DNA of 64,000 bases from Vanrija pseudolonga (lineage: Eukaryota; Basidiomycota; Tremellomycetes; Trichosporonales; Trichosporonaceae), in NCBI RefSeq assembly GCF_020906515.1, contig NC_085855.1:434001-498000 (forward strand). The letters run 5' to 3'. The notes beneath the pieces were generated by a model, which saw only the letters and a program-made list of their open reading frames with translations, was not told where the DNA came from and did not search any database. The position numbers were made by a program, and so were the translations under genes. Position 1 is the stretch's first letter. Each line of letters begins with the position of its first letter. This document shows positions 30,436 to 42,500 of this stretch, in pieces.

Positions 30436-32487
30436 TCAGTGCCGCTCCGTCATCTCGACCTGTTCTGAGAGCATGCCGCGGCGCTCTTCTCTGTCGATGG
30501 CGGAGGCGACGGGGGCTGTCTGGCGGTTGGCCAGTGCGTCGGCCCATTTCCGCGGGAGGAACCAGGCGACGTCGGATGATAGTGTGCTCCAAGCCGTGGC
30601 GAGGACGCCTTGGGAGGTTCCGCCGTCCACGCGTGCGTAGCCCGCACTCGGGGCACGCAACGACGCCGTGAGGTAGTACACTGGGATGCCGGCGGCCATG
30701 AAGCCTGAGGCGTTAGCTGAGATCGCACTTGCAAAGCTACTCACAGAACGCGGCAAGCGCCTCCCATGGCGCCGCGAAGATTGGCATCAAGAGGAGGAAG
30801 AGCGCGACGCAGCAGAAGGTGATCGGCGTGGTGATCCACGTCTTGTACGGCCGTTCAAGGTGAGGCTCTTTAATACGCAGGTAGATCAACCCTAACACGG
30901 TGACGAGGTACAATGTCCACGACGTGACAGAGAAGAAGTTGAGCAGTTCTGGGCGTCAGCTGGGAACAAGTTCGGACAGCTTACTCCTGAAACCGCCGCC
31001 AAAGATAACAAAGAAGGTCGTCAGCCCCACGTTGAGAAGCATGGCGTGGTCCGGTGTTCTGCGGGTAGGGTGGAGACGGCCGAACCACTCGGGGAGGAAG
31101 TGGTCTCGCGCAGCCGCGGAGATCAGGCGAGCCGTGGTGTAGAAGCTCGTGTTCAAGGCGCCAAAACAACTGATGGCGACGACCGTGCTGAATACCACGG
31201 CACCAAGCCGGCCGAGAATGACGCGTCCAAAGTCCAGAGCCACTGTGTTGGACAACGCGACCGTCTCCTTGTCCAGGACGACAAAGTAGGACACATTCGC
31301 CGCGAGGAACAGGAGCACCACGATTGTCATGGACGAGTGAAGGGCACGAGGGAGGTCTTTGTTCGGGTTCTTCATCTCTCCGCCGATAAACTGGGGTCAG
31401 TTGGAGTCGTGGGCTAGCAACTCACGCTGCACTGGTCCCAGCCGTCAAATGCCCAGAGACCAGAATACAGAGCAATGGCGTACGCTCCAGGGTTATTGCT
31501 TGATCCCCGGAACAGGTGTCCGCCAGAGAAGGATGGACCAGCACCGTGCTTGATCGCGTACAGCAAGCCGAGAACAGAGACGAATATCAAGGACCCGATC
31601 TTGATGGTTGTCAGCACGACGGCCGAGTTGGCGCCGAATCGTGGCGAGATGGAGAGGAGGGCCGCCACAAGCACGATGGCAATGGTCGCCGTGATCTTGA
31701 AGGTCCATTCTGGCACCTTGCCTTCTTCCCCAGCAATGGCGTGGTAGATCATGCGGTTGACGTATTCGCTGGGATGTAAGCTGGTGTGTAAAGTCTGCTA
31801 AGCTCACCCAAAGATCAGAGCGATGATCGCGCCACTGCCAGGTTTCAATGTAGAGACTGCCGACCAAGTGTAGAGATAGGACGCCATGGGTCCGTACTGC
31901 ATGTCAGCGTAAACTTGACGTCTCCACTCACAGCATACGCGAGATACGCTTGTGCGCCACCACTCAATGGGATCGCACAGCCGAGCTCAGCAAAGGAGCT
32001 GCGAGTGAGTGAGCTTTCAAACGCAGGCTGCCAAGCTCGACTCACCTTGCCCCAGTCCACGCCAGAAGGCCACTCAGTAGCCACACAAGCAAGCTCGCGC
32101 CCACGCTCCCGACGGACGCAACAACGACACCAGGCGAGGAGAAGATACCCGAGCCAACCTGCATGCCAACGACCAGCGCCATGCCTAGAGGCGTCAGCGC
32201 CGCCAAGAGCACAACTCACAATGTAGCAGCGTCACGTGTTTGTGGTCCTGCTGCACCACCTCTTCCTCGCCGCTAAGTGACAATGGCAAGAGGGCATGCT
32301 CGAACTCGAACCCCGTAATGCTCGATATCGTCCCGGATCGTTCTCGACGTGGAGGGGCTCCACGCCCGCTCGTGAGCCCCTGCTCTAGCTCGAGGGCGCG
32401 TAGTGTCGCTGTGGGGCTCTCCTCTATGCTCGAGCTCGGGGAGAGGACGCGCGAAGGCGGCGTTGGGGGCGAGGTCGACCTCAGCAT
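30436..32487 (-). CDS. Amino-acid permease, APC superfamily (LAT/MUP type)
   Basis: Eight exons: 32487-32220, 32184-32046, 31998-31932, 31896-31808, 31768-31426, 31390-30985, 30948-30745 and 30704-30436, 594 residues, with about twelve membrane helices. After a polar N-terminus the first helix carries the substrate-binding GSGIF signature (VVGMQVGSGIFSSPGVVVA). Further family blocks are FAELGCAIPLSGGAQAYLA, FGALNTSFYTTARLISAA and GGEMKNPNKDLPRALHSSM, and LRIKEPHLERPYKTW precedes the last helices. The layout is that of fungal L-type/methionine permeases; the substrate cannot be told. The C-terminal tail is polar. The 567-bp region upstream is shared with RFC5. Confidence 0.92.
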
Positions 32488-33054
32488 CGCGGCAAGGTGG
32501 GCGGGAGGACGTGGTCGGTGGAGGTGGGTAAGGGTTCGGGGTAGGTTGCTAGGGGTATGCGAGTGTCCTTTCTAGATGCCCATTATGCTTCTGGGGCAGT
32601 TATTCGTCCTAGGTGATATTCTGTGTGTTGGTATAGCTAACTGTTCAGTGACAAAAGGCTTAAGTGTCGTTGTGCCCAGTGTCCGTCGATCGTTGTCGCC
32701 GTGGTGCTTGATGCCCATGACGGCTACGATCCTGGAATGCGGGCCGGGCCAGGGGTGAATGGGCGACGAGAGAGCGGGATCAGATTTGGCTGGGCAGGTG
32801 TAAATGGCCACTTCAGGCACGGCGCGTCTGGGACGCGTCGAGTTGACGAAGCTGGACATTCACAGCAACTTCTTGACTTTCCTCGCTCTCCTCGTTGATT
32901 CAACAACAACTCACACCGTCGTCTCCTCTTCATCAAACGGCACATCATAAAGAGTACCGAAGACTGAATCGCGTGTCTCTCGCTCCCAAAGCATCCCAGT
33001 CCTTCTCCTGCCAATCTCGCCTTCGACAATACCTTCCTCCGGCCCACTTCCACA
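32488..33054. other. Divergent promoter between the permease and RFC5
   Basis: 567 bp without a convincing gene. Nothing specific beyond short AT-richer stretches near 32580-32660. Confidence 0.5.
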
Positions 33055-34468
33055 ATGTCACTTTGGGTCGACAAGGTATGACCTTCCTTGCAGTCGCTCT
33101 CTCTAACCGCCTCAGTACCGCCCACGCACTCTCAATGATCTCGACTACCACCAGGAGCTCTCATCGAGGCTAAAGTCGCTTGTGAGCTGCGAAGCGAGAA
33201 ACTTGAGCTGACATCAGGCGGCCTCGGGCGACTTCCCCCACATTCTCTTCTATGGCCCATCAGGCGCTGGAAAGAAGGTAAGTGCCGCACGAAGCAGATC
33301 TAACCTATTCAGACGCGAATTATGGCCACTCTGCGAGAGCTCTACGGCCCAGGAGTTGAGAAGGTGGGTAGACAGATGTTGACGCTGCTAACCCGCCAGC
33401 TCCGCATTGACCAGCGAGTCTTTGTGACGCCCTCAAATCGCAAGCTCGACGTCAATGTTGTCCAGAGCAACTACCACATCGAGCTGACGCCTTCCGACGT
33501 GGGCATGTACGACCGCGTCGTCATCCAGGACATTCTCAAGGAGATTGCCCAGACCCAGCAGGTCGACCTGAACGCAAAGCAGAAGTTCAAGGGTGGGTCA
33601 AGTTGGCTCGATGTGACCCGCTGACTCCCCCAGTGGTCATTATCAACGAGGCAGACGCCCTCACGCGTGACGCGCAGGCCGCCCTCCGTCGCACTATGGA
33701 GAAGTACATGAACAACATGCGCCTGATCATGTGTGCGAGCAGCACCAGCAAGATTATCGCGCCCATCAGGTCACGATGCCTGCTGGTGCGCGTCGCGGCG
33801 CCGACTGACGACGAGGTGGGTTTCACAATACATGTAATGTCTAACCCGACAGATGTCCAAGGTACTGCACCACGTCGCGAAGAAGGAGCGCTTCTCGCTC
33901 CCTGACTCGGCCTCGGACGCCATCATCGCCTCGTCCGACGGTAACCTCCGCAAGGCGCTGCTCGTCTTCGAGGCTATGCGCATGCAGAGGCCAGACATGC
34001 AGGGCGACATTGACGTTGCCAAGCCGGACTGGGAGACGTACTGTGCCAAGGTGGCGGATCTGATTCTGCAGGAGCAGTCACCACAGCGTCTGCTCGACGT
34101 CCGCGCCAAGATTTACGAGCTGCTGTCGCACTGCATTCCCCCGGCCGTTGTTTTGAAGGTGCGCTTTCCAAGGCGTCATCGCCAGCGCTGACGTTCAGAC
34201 TATTGCCGGCAACCTGGTGGACAAGGTCGACGACGTGCTCAAGCCGCAGATTGTGCACTGGGCCGCCCACTATGTAGGTGTCGGGCGGATTGTCATCACC
34301 TAACCCCCAGGAACTGCGTATGAGGCAAGGATCGAAGATGATCTTCCACATTGAGGCGTTCATCGCCAAGATTATGAGCGTGTACAAGAACTACACTTTG
34401 TGGGTAGCTGCGGCGAGAGTGCCAGAGCTGACACACACAGGATGGGCTTGGCAGACGAGTATGAGTAG
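33055..34468 (+). CDS. RFC5: Replication factor C subunit 5 (human RFC3 orthologue)
   Basis: Ten exons: 33055-33075, 33116-33181, 33218-33277, 33313-33363, 33400-33592, 33634-33815, 33853-34158, 34199-34273, 34311-34399 and 34441-34468, 356 residues. It is a small clamp-loader subunit that helps load PCNA. The start [19 protein letters not shown] matches yeast Rfc5. The P-loop is [11 protein letters not shown], with Lys in place of the usual Thr/Ser as in this subunit. [20 protein letters not shown] and the arginine finger in [11 protein letters not shown] follow. The C-terminal collar has [11 protein letters not shown]. The gene is very intron-dense, with exons as small as 21 and 28 nt. Convergent with PHO13, 55 bp away. 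Confidence 0.96.
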
Positions 34469-34523
34469 GCACTGAACTCTACGATGCATGTATTCTAGAT
34501 CTATCAACCCGGGTTGGGTCGTT

Positions 34524-35763
34524 TTAGGCAGTCTTCTCGGCGGGCTGGCCGTCGAGGACAGCAAGGTCACCGAGGCTCTCGACGACAAACGTGGGGAGAA
34601 TGTCGCTGGGCTTGTCGCCGTAGATCTGCTCCTTCTGGGTGACGCCGCCCATGACGAGGAGGGTACGCAGACCCGAGTTGTTGCCAAAGGCAATGTCAGT
34701 GAGCAGGTTGTCGCCGACCATGAGCGCGCGGGCAGGGTCGAACTGGTGCTCAGCGATGATGGCGTCCATCATGGGCTTGTTGGGCTTGCCGATGATGGTG
34801 GGCTCGCGCTTGCCCTGGAGCGCGAAGACGAGGGGGGCGGAGAGGGAGCCGGAGCCTGGGCAAGGGCGCGAGCGTCAGCGAGCGCGCGAGTATACCAGCA
34901 GGTGGCCACTCACCTGGGTAGAATGTGCCGTGGGTGGGGAACACCTTGTCCTGGTTCGTGAGGAGGAAGTGCACGTTGGGGTCGTCGCGGAGGTACGAGA
35001 AGGCCTTGCCGAGCTTCTTGTAGTCTGCGCGGGCGTCAACACTGTACCGCGAGACGAGCCGAGGCACTACTCACTAATGCCCGAGTCAAAGCCGCACAGC
35101 ACGGCGCCGACAGTCGGGTCAGGCGTAAAGTACGAGAAGTCCATCGAGGGGATGAAGACGCGGTCCTCGGGGTCCTGTAATGCGAGCGGCGCGTCAGCGC
35201 CACGAGTTTGAGAGACTACCCCGGCCAACTCACCGTCCCGCCACAGTGCTTGATGCCCACGCTGTCGAGCTCCTCCTCGAGGCCCTTCTCGCCGAGGACG
35301 TATACGCGCTTGTCGGCGGGGAAGTTGAGGATGCGGGACATGTACACGGCGGAAGCGTAGCCCGAGCCGAAGATCTCGTTCTGGGAAGTCAGCGAGCAGC
35401 CCGCAGGGCTGCGAGGAGCTCGGCTGGGGGAGGGGCGTCGTCGCGTCGGCCCATCTGATGGCCTCGCACCTCCTTCCCTCCGCCCAGCTCGCTGCGCTCG
35501 CTGGCCGGCCGCCTTACCTCGTGCGCCTCAATGCCCAGCTTGTCAAACGTAGTCTTGTACATCCTCCTGCTCTTAGTCGCATTGTTGGTCACGAAGATGA
35601 TCTTCTTGCCCCGCGCGCGCATGAGGCTGAGGACGCGCTTGACGCCGGGGACGACGACGGGGCCGTGGTAGATGACGCCGTCGCAGTCGAGGAGGAAGGT
35701 GTCGACGCTGTCGAAGAGCGTGGTGTACGCCTCGGGCGTGTCGAGGAAGGGCGGGGGTGTCAT
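34524..35763 (-). CDS. PHO13: HAD-type 4-nitrophenylphosphatase / phosphoglycolate phosphatase
   Basis: Five exons: 35763-35518, 35380-35234, 35174-35075, 35024-34914 and 34855-34524, 311 residues. Members dephosphorylate 2-phosphoglycolate and other toxic glycolytic by-products. HAD motif I is FLLDCDGVIYHG with both Asp residues, motif II lies in IIFVTNNATKSR, the C2 cap follows (VLGEKGLEEELDSVGI), and motif III/IV are GKPNKPM and MVGDNLLTDIAFG. The first intron is 137 nt, longer than most here. It is divergent from EAF6 with 225 bp between the starts. Confidence 0.95.
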
Positions 35764-35988
35764 GCTGCCTGGTGGTGGTGCGGAGTCCAAGTGCAAAGTC
35801 GACGTCGCGATAGCCCCAAAACACCACCCACTAAACACCGGCCCGGCGGAAACCCGCCGCCGAGTCAACCAGCTGCCCGGCCGGAGACATCCCAACAGCG
35901 GCCCAGCGGCGACTAATTTCAGATCTGACACACCGGCCGTCTTTGTCAACAAGCCATCACCCACCATCCCCACCCACCCATCCACGCC

Positions 35989-36587
35989 ATGTCGACTCAA
36001 GGTCCCCCCGCCGACGCGAAGCAGGCGCAGGCGGCCGCTTTGCATGAGATTGAGGCGGCGCAGCGGAGGAAGCGCGCGCTGGATATGAGCTTGGTGAGTG
36101 GTCGAGCGCGGGCCGAGCGCAGCGACGGCGGCTGCGAGACGGGTGTGCTGCTCTTCACACGGCGTCGGCGTTGGGTGGCGAATGTCCTTTGTCCGTCTCG
36201 CCGCCATCCACCATGCCGACACCGCCGCACAGGCGGACCAGCTACTGGCGTGCTCCCTGCGACACACTCGCTGACACCTGTGCGCTCGCGCTAGGCCAAC
36301 CTCGAAGCAACCATCTACGCGTCCGAGGCCTCGTACCTCGACGACACGGCCGCCTCGGGCGGCAACATCATCAAGGGCTTCGAGAGCTACCTCAAGCCGC
36401 CGGCACACGGGTACACTAAGCGCAAGATGGAGGCTGGGGCCGAGGACCGGTTGTTCTCGGGCAGCAGTGTGCAGTTCCAGGTGAGTTGCGCGAGCTAGCG
36501 AGCGCATCGAGTGCAACGAGGCGCGGCGCGGCTGCGCGATGACTCGTGTGACTCCGCTGACACGACACACTAGCAGCAGCAGTAACT
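35989..36587 (+). CDS. EAF6: NuA4 histone acetyltransferase subunit Eaf6
   Basis: Three exons: 35989-36093, 36295-36480 and 36576-36587, 100 residues. Eaf6 is a small shared subunit of NuA4/NuA3-type acetyltransferases. The family block is ANLEATIYASEASYLDDT, then GGNIIKGFESYLKPP and, near the end, DRLFSGSSVQF. A coiled-coil Gln/Ala-rich N-terminus precedes it. The last exon encodes only QQQ and the stop, directly after a TAG acceptor, so tandem CAG acceptors may shorten the tail. The first intron is 201 nt. Confidence 0.9.
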
Positions 36588-36816
36588 CGTCCCCCAGCCG
36601 CCTTTGTCCCATCCCCGCCGCGTCCCATTTTGGTCTCTCACTCTTCCCTCCTCTTCATCTGTAGCCTGTATCACCGCTCTAGAAATGCATCGGCCGCGCC
36701 GTCGAGGCGCGGCGTGACTCTATGACTGTACGGTACTCGGGCGTAGCCCAGTGTGTGTATCTGCCAACGGGGCATCTGCTCGCTGCCCCATCGCGGGCCA
36801 GACGGCCCGCTCTCCT

Positions 36817-39290
36817 TTACTTGATGTACCATCCACCCACCAGCCCCATGGCCCGCTCATCCCCCTTCGCCACCACCTCGCCCTCCTCCCCGCCCACCAC
36901 ATCCCCGACCATCTCCCACGGATCCCGGCCCCCGCCCCACTTGAGCAGCTTGTTCTTGAGCACGTCGCCGCCGTCACGACTCAACGGGTCGGCGGTGAAG
37001 AGCGTCTCGAACACCTTGCCCGCGATAGCGCGGTCAAACAGGTACGAGTAGTACGTCGCGCCGTAGCCCTGCAGGTGGCCAAACTGCGTCTGCCACGCCG
37101 TGCCCTCGACGGCGGGCACCACGCCGACGCGGTTCTGCAGCGCGTTGTGGACCGCCGTCGAGTCGACCGCCTCGCCCGGCGCGAGCGAGTGGTACTGCTG
37201 GTCGAGCATCGCCATGACGATCTGCCCGTGCGTCTCGAGCGCCGCGAGGCTCTGCTGCAGCCTGCGGTGGGCGGCGAGCAGCTCCATCGGCAGCGGCGCG
37301 CCAGTCGCGTAGTGCTCTGCGAACAGGCCAAGCACTTCAGGCGACGACACAAAGTGCTCCATGAGAATCGAGGGGAGCTCGACAAAGTCGGTCGCGCAGC
37401 GTGTACCCGACACGTTGTGGTACTCTGTCCGCCCGATCATCGCTGCGGTGTGCGTTAGCCTAGCCCCACGCACCCACCCAACGCCGCCAACTCACAGTGC
37501 ATCGCATGCCCCATCTCATGGAAGAGCGTCTCGACCTCGTGCCAGCCGAGCAGGGCCGGGCGGTCGCGCTCGACGGTCCCAAAGTCGGTGGTGAGCACGA
37601 CAATGGGCAGCTGGTATCGGCCCTCACGGCCAGGGATGGCCTCGCCGCCCGTCTCGAGGCCGGGGCCAAGGCCGGCGTCCCACCCGTCCACCATCCGATC
37701 GCCGCGCACGTCGTCGTCGTCGACCCGACGGCTACACCGCACAGTGTAGTGTGCCGCCCCGCTCGCGGGCTTGCCGTCACGCGAGAACAGGTCGCAGTAG
37801 ATCACGCCGATGACGCCCTCGCTCTCGTCGACCACGTCGAGGCGGCGCACAGACGGGTGCCATACCTCGCCCGGCGCGACCGGCGCCGGGCGGAAGCTGA
37901 TGCCATACAGCCGAGAAAACAGCCGCGACAGCCCGCGCATCACCGTCCCAGTCGAGAAGTACGGCGCGAGCGGCTCCAAGCTCGCCGGGGCCAGGCTGGA
38001 GATGTACCGCTCCGTAAAGATATCCCGGTCCCAAGCGTACAGCGGCTGGAGCTTTGCCTTTTCCGGGTCGCCCGCGACCTCGATGCCGGTGATGCTCTGG
38101 CTCTTGATCGCCTGCAGCATCGCGACGTCGCTCAGCGCCGTCGCGCGGTGGTGTTCCGCCAGGCTCTCCAAGAACCCGCGCACATTCTCTGGCGTCTTGG
38201 CCATCTTGTCGACGAGCGCGACCTCGCCCCAGCTCTTCTTGCCGAGCACGCCGGCGAGCTCGGCGCGCTGCGCGAGCATCTCCTCGAGCACGCCGACGCG
38301 TTCGGGGTCGGCGCGCGAGTTGCCGACATACACCAGGCGCCGGGCCTCCCCGTCGCGCGCGTACCGCGCGATCATCTGCGCCTCCCAGCTGCCAGGCGTG
38401 ACGAGCGCCGCGCCGCGCCAGCTCCGCCGGAGCGTGTTGTAGAACTGGGGGCCGAGCGAGTCGAGCAGCTTTTCCGGGTCGGGGATCTCAATCGGCGGGC
38501 TGGGGTTCGGCCCCGCCGTCGCCGAGCTGAGAAACCGGCGGCCCAAGGTCATCAGGCTGTCGCTCAGCTCGACGAATCGCGCGCGCACGTCCGGCGCGAG
38601 GTCGATGCCGCTCTTCTCAAAGTCGCGCAGGAACGTCAGCGCGACTTGCGTCTCGGCGTGGCTGAGGGGCGGGGAGTGCTGCGCCGCGAGCGTGGCGACT
38701 AGCGCGTCGAACAGCCCGCGGGAAGTGTTCAGCTCGTTCATGTAGCTGCAGAGCGTCTCGTAGCTCTCGTCGGCAGCGACCACCCACTCGGGGGAAGGGT
38801 GCGCGTTCCGCACGAGCTCGCACATGTCGATCACGCCGCAGAGCAGGTCGCTCAGCCGGTCGAGGTTCTTGACCACCAGGCGCAGCTCTCGGCCGCTCGC
38901 GTCTTCCCCCGCCCGCGCGATCCGGTCGACGATCGCGCGCGCGTGCACCAGTGTCCGCTCGGTGAGCGGGAGGAGCACGTCGGGCGCCGTGAGCACCGGG
39001 TAGCCGAACAGGCCCGACGGGGAGGCCGCCGTGCCGGGCGCATATGGGGTGTCGAAGAGATCCCGCACGTCTGTGTCTGACGATGCTGGGAAGCCAGCGA
39101 CGGGGAAGACGGCGGCGGGCTTGGTCGCCGTCGCCGTTGCGAGTCGGTCCCGTAGAGGTGCCGTTGCTGTTGATAGCGGCCGGGCTGGGGGGAGAGAGCG
39201 CGCGCGCAGGCTCGACGCCGGTGATGGGCGCAGCATACGCGCCCGGAGCACTTGCCTCAGCCCGCGCGATGCCGTGTTTTGGGGTATCAT
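36817..39290 (-). CDS. OCT1: Mitochondrial intermediate peptidase
   Basis: Two exons, 39290-37496 and 37442-36817, 806 residues. Oct1 removes an octapeptide (or shorter) from imported matrix proteins after MPP cleavage. The N-terminus ([20 protein letters not shown], then [10 protein letters not shown]) is a targeting sequence. The M3-family zinc site is [10 protein letters not shown], completed across the only intron, followed by [20 protein letters not shown] and [10 protein letters not shown]. The downstream glutamate ligand and [14 protein letters not shown] region are present. GC-rich coding sequence produces a long antisense open frame, which is not a gene. Confidence 0.96.
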
Positions 39291-39526
39291 GTTTGGTGTG
39301 GATATGAGTGATGGTCAAAGTCGGCTAGGCGACTTTGTGGTTACGCATCTGTTGGTCCGATTGATCCGAGTGGCGAAAACGCAAAGTGGAGGTGAGGCTA
39401 CCCCGGTACCCCGACCGGGTGACTGGCTGCCACCACCCTAGTTCCTCTTCCCTACCCATGCATTGCCGTACTTATAGCTGTGTATGATGATAGAGAATAT
39501 GGTTGGATGCACTTCAATTGTCTGCA

Positions 39527-42500
39527 CTACACGACTACTGCCTTCGGCTTGTCCTCCTTTGCCTCCTTGCCTCCCCTCCCTCCACCTCCTCGCTGTCCTC
39601 TGGCCCGTCTCGGCTCGCCAGGGGTCCGGCCGTTGGCAGGGCCGTCGGGGGAGTTGGCGCTACCGCTGGCCTTGAGCACCGCGGCACTCTGGCCATTCGC
39701 CTTCGGTGCACCGTTGCCGTTCGGCTTGGTCGCCTCCTCAGCCCCGTTGCTGCCGCCGTTCGAGTTGCGCCCGCCGTGTTTGCCGCCTCCTCGGCCTCGC
39801 CCACGGCCACCAGCGCCAGCGCCGCCGGACCCACCCCGCGTGTCCGCCGTGTCGTGGTTGTCTCCATTGGCTGGGCCCTCGCCACCGCCGCGCCCCCCAC
39901 GTTTCGCGACGCGGGTCTGCTGTTGCCCTCCTCGGCCACGGCCCCGGCCACTGTTCGCAGCCGCAGCGCCTGGCTGCGAACCCGAGGAGCCCGTCGCCGC
40001 CTTCTGCCTAGACTCCTCCTCCTGCCACCAGCGCAAGAAGTTCTCCTCCTCTTTGGCCGCAGCCTTGGAGGCCTTCTCCTCCTTGAGGATCTCGGTGAAG
40101 CTTTTTGGTGCTCTGGGGGTAGTCTTCTCGGCGGCCAGGCGCTCTTCCTGCTGGATAGCCAGCAACGAGAATGCAGGCATGCTGGACGCAGCGGGAGATG
40201 TGCTCGGCCCGGCCAGAGGCTGCGGAGCCGCATACGTTGTCGGCGTTGCCCATGCCGCGCCTCCTGCCGCTCGTCGCGGCGTGACTGTTGCCGGTTGCAT
40301 CTTGACCGGTGTGATGAGGTTGCGCTGCGGTGCGGGCGACGCCTGAGACGTAGCCGCACGAGCAAGGGCCGAGCTGGCAGCAGGCGGTGCCGACTGCTGG
40401 TTTTGGATGCCCGTGAGCGACGTCCTCCGTGTGTCCACCGCACGCCATGGCGAACCCGAGCTACCTGGAGTCGATGCTCGTGGCGGGCCTGCTGGTGTCA
40501 TCCGAGGAGACGATCCAAGTGATGGCGATGTACCAAGCTTGGACGCCGGGGTGGTCGGCACTGCCGGTCTCTTCGTTGCCGCGGCCTCGGCCATAATACT
40601 GCGCAAGTCGACCCTGCGTTGTCAGCACTTCTCCAACCAAACCACACTCACTTCTCCGACTCCACCGTCCTCGACTTCCACACGGCTCCCTTACCCGCGC
40701 CAGCCGAGCTGCTTGGCAAGTTGAGAGGGGTAATAGGCCGTGTGTTCGGTGTAGCGGCACCCCGTGAGCCCGGCGACGGGCCCAGAGCGGGGGACGATGA
40801 CAACGTCGGCTCGTCATCCATAGAGAAGATGTCATCGTCTGCAATCGACGGCTGCAATGGCTTCAAGTCTGGTGTCCCCAGCGTCGATTTGGGTGGCCGC
40901 TTGTGGATCTGCGACATGGACGTCGTGTCGGCCGGTGAGATCCGTGGCGACTTTGGCTTCCATCTTTGAGGAACGCGAATCCGAGGAACAGGTATGTCCT
41001 GCACTGCAATCCACTCGCGGTGCTTGGCCATCAAGTCGTCGACAAGCAGACCGGTCCTCGGCACAATGGCCTTGTCACGCTGCTTGGCCGCAATGACGCC
41101 GCACAGGTCCTTCATGACGTCCTCGTCCATGTCGTCCAGGAGACCGCTTTCCAGCATGGTCTCCATGCACGCAATGATGTAGTCGAAGATGCTGAGCTTG
41201 AGCGTCGTCGCCTGGTAGAACGATGCCTCGACAGCCAACGCCGCCGCGTTGTACGGGTTGCAGTGTCGGGCGATGACGCGCGAGCACACGAGGACCAGAC
41301 GGTCCATTAGCAACTCTGTTGCGGCCGCCATGACCTCGAACACAAAGTCCAAGAACTCGTCGAGCGTCTCCTGGTGGAGGTAGTCGAAAAGGTCGTCCTC
41401 GACACCCTCGTGGATGAACCTGAACACGAGGTTCATTGGCCGCCAGCGAAGGTGGGGCATGTCGATCACGGCCTTGTTGTTCTCGTCACGCTCGACAGCC
41501 CATTCGCCGTCGGCGAACATGGACTCGAAGAACGGGCAACGTGCGCGCAGCAGGACCGACTGGCACGCGACATCGCGGTCTGCAAGCGAGACAATCATAT
41601 CGCACAGGTCGGACGGCGGTGTCGACGTCTGCTCAAAGAACGTGGCGACGTCGGGGGCCAATGTACTCTGAGAGATTGGCGCTTTTGACAAGAGTTGCAG
41701 GACAGGTGAAAGAGGGGCGAGCTCAAGAACCTCTGCGAACCGACGCACGTCGGCCTTGATCTCCCCGATGGGCAGCTTGAGATCCTTGAACTTGTCCTGG
41801 AGAATGTGGGCAACTCTCGAGTCCCAAACAGCTGCGATGTTGTCCGAGTAGAGGAACTGGAGGAGAAGGAGAGCAACGAGGGGGTGACATGCGTCGAGCT
41901 CGAGCGTCGGTCCATCCCCATCCTTGCCGAGCGTAATGCCGTCAACCTTTGCGCCAGAGAGAGCGCGGGCGAACACTGGTGTCCGAAGGCATAGCAAGAC
42001 GCTGTGTGCTGGGATGGCATACTCGCCGACAACCAGCTTGATATCGCTACCAAGCAGCGGCTGGCCCCAGGCAAACAGCGAGTCGCTACTTGTCGCCTGC
42101 CATCGCTCCAAGATCTGGCACATCGAGATTGCCATCGTAATGTCGTGGGCGACCGGGTTAGACCCTTCGTCCTCGTCCTCGTCTGTGGCTTTGGCAGCCG
42201 ACTGGTGACGCTCAAAGTCCTCGTCGGTCATCTGGTGCTCGAATCGCCTGAAGTGAGGCTGTAAGAGGAACAAGTCTTCCTCAAACGTCTTGCCCTTGTA
42301 CTCGATGGGCGTGGGCTTGGCGTCCACGCGAACCGCCGCGAACGCGCCAGACTCGTTGCACGCGACCTTGATGATTCGCTGCAGGTACGGCACGCGCCTG
42401 AACTTGAGCTGGCCAGAGCCAGCCTTTAACCGCTGTCGCACGAATACGTGGCCCGAGGCGGTGGACACGATCAGCGTGCCATCCGAGCCGAGGGCAAGAT

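Noticed and set aside
30436-36587. Functional cluster around the amino-acid permease
   Set aside because: The neighbours are RFC5, PHO13, NOL12 and EAF6, unrelated housekeeping genes in ordinary divergent and convergent pairs.
37497-38702. 401-codon plus-strand open frame opposite OCT1
   Set aside because: Arg/His/Ala-rich shadow of the mitochondrial intermediate peptidase exon; no motif.
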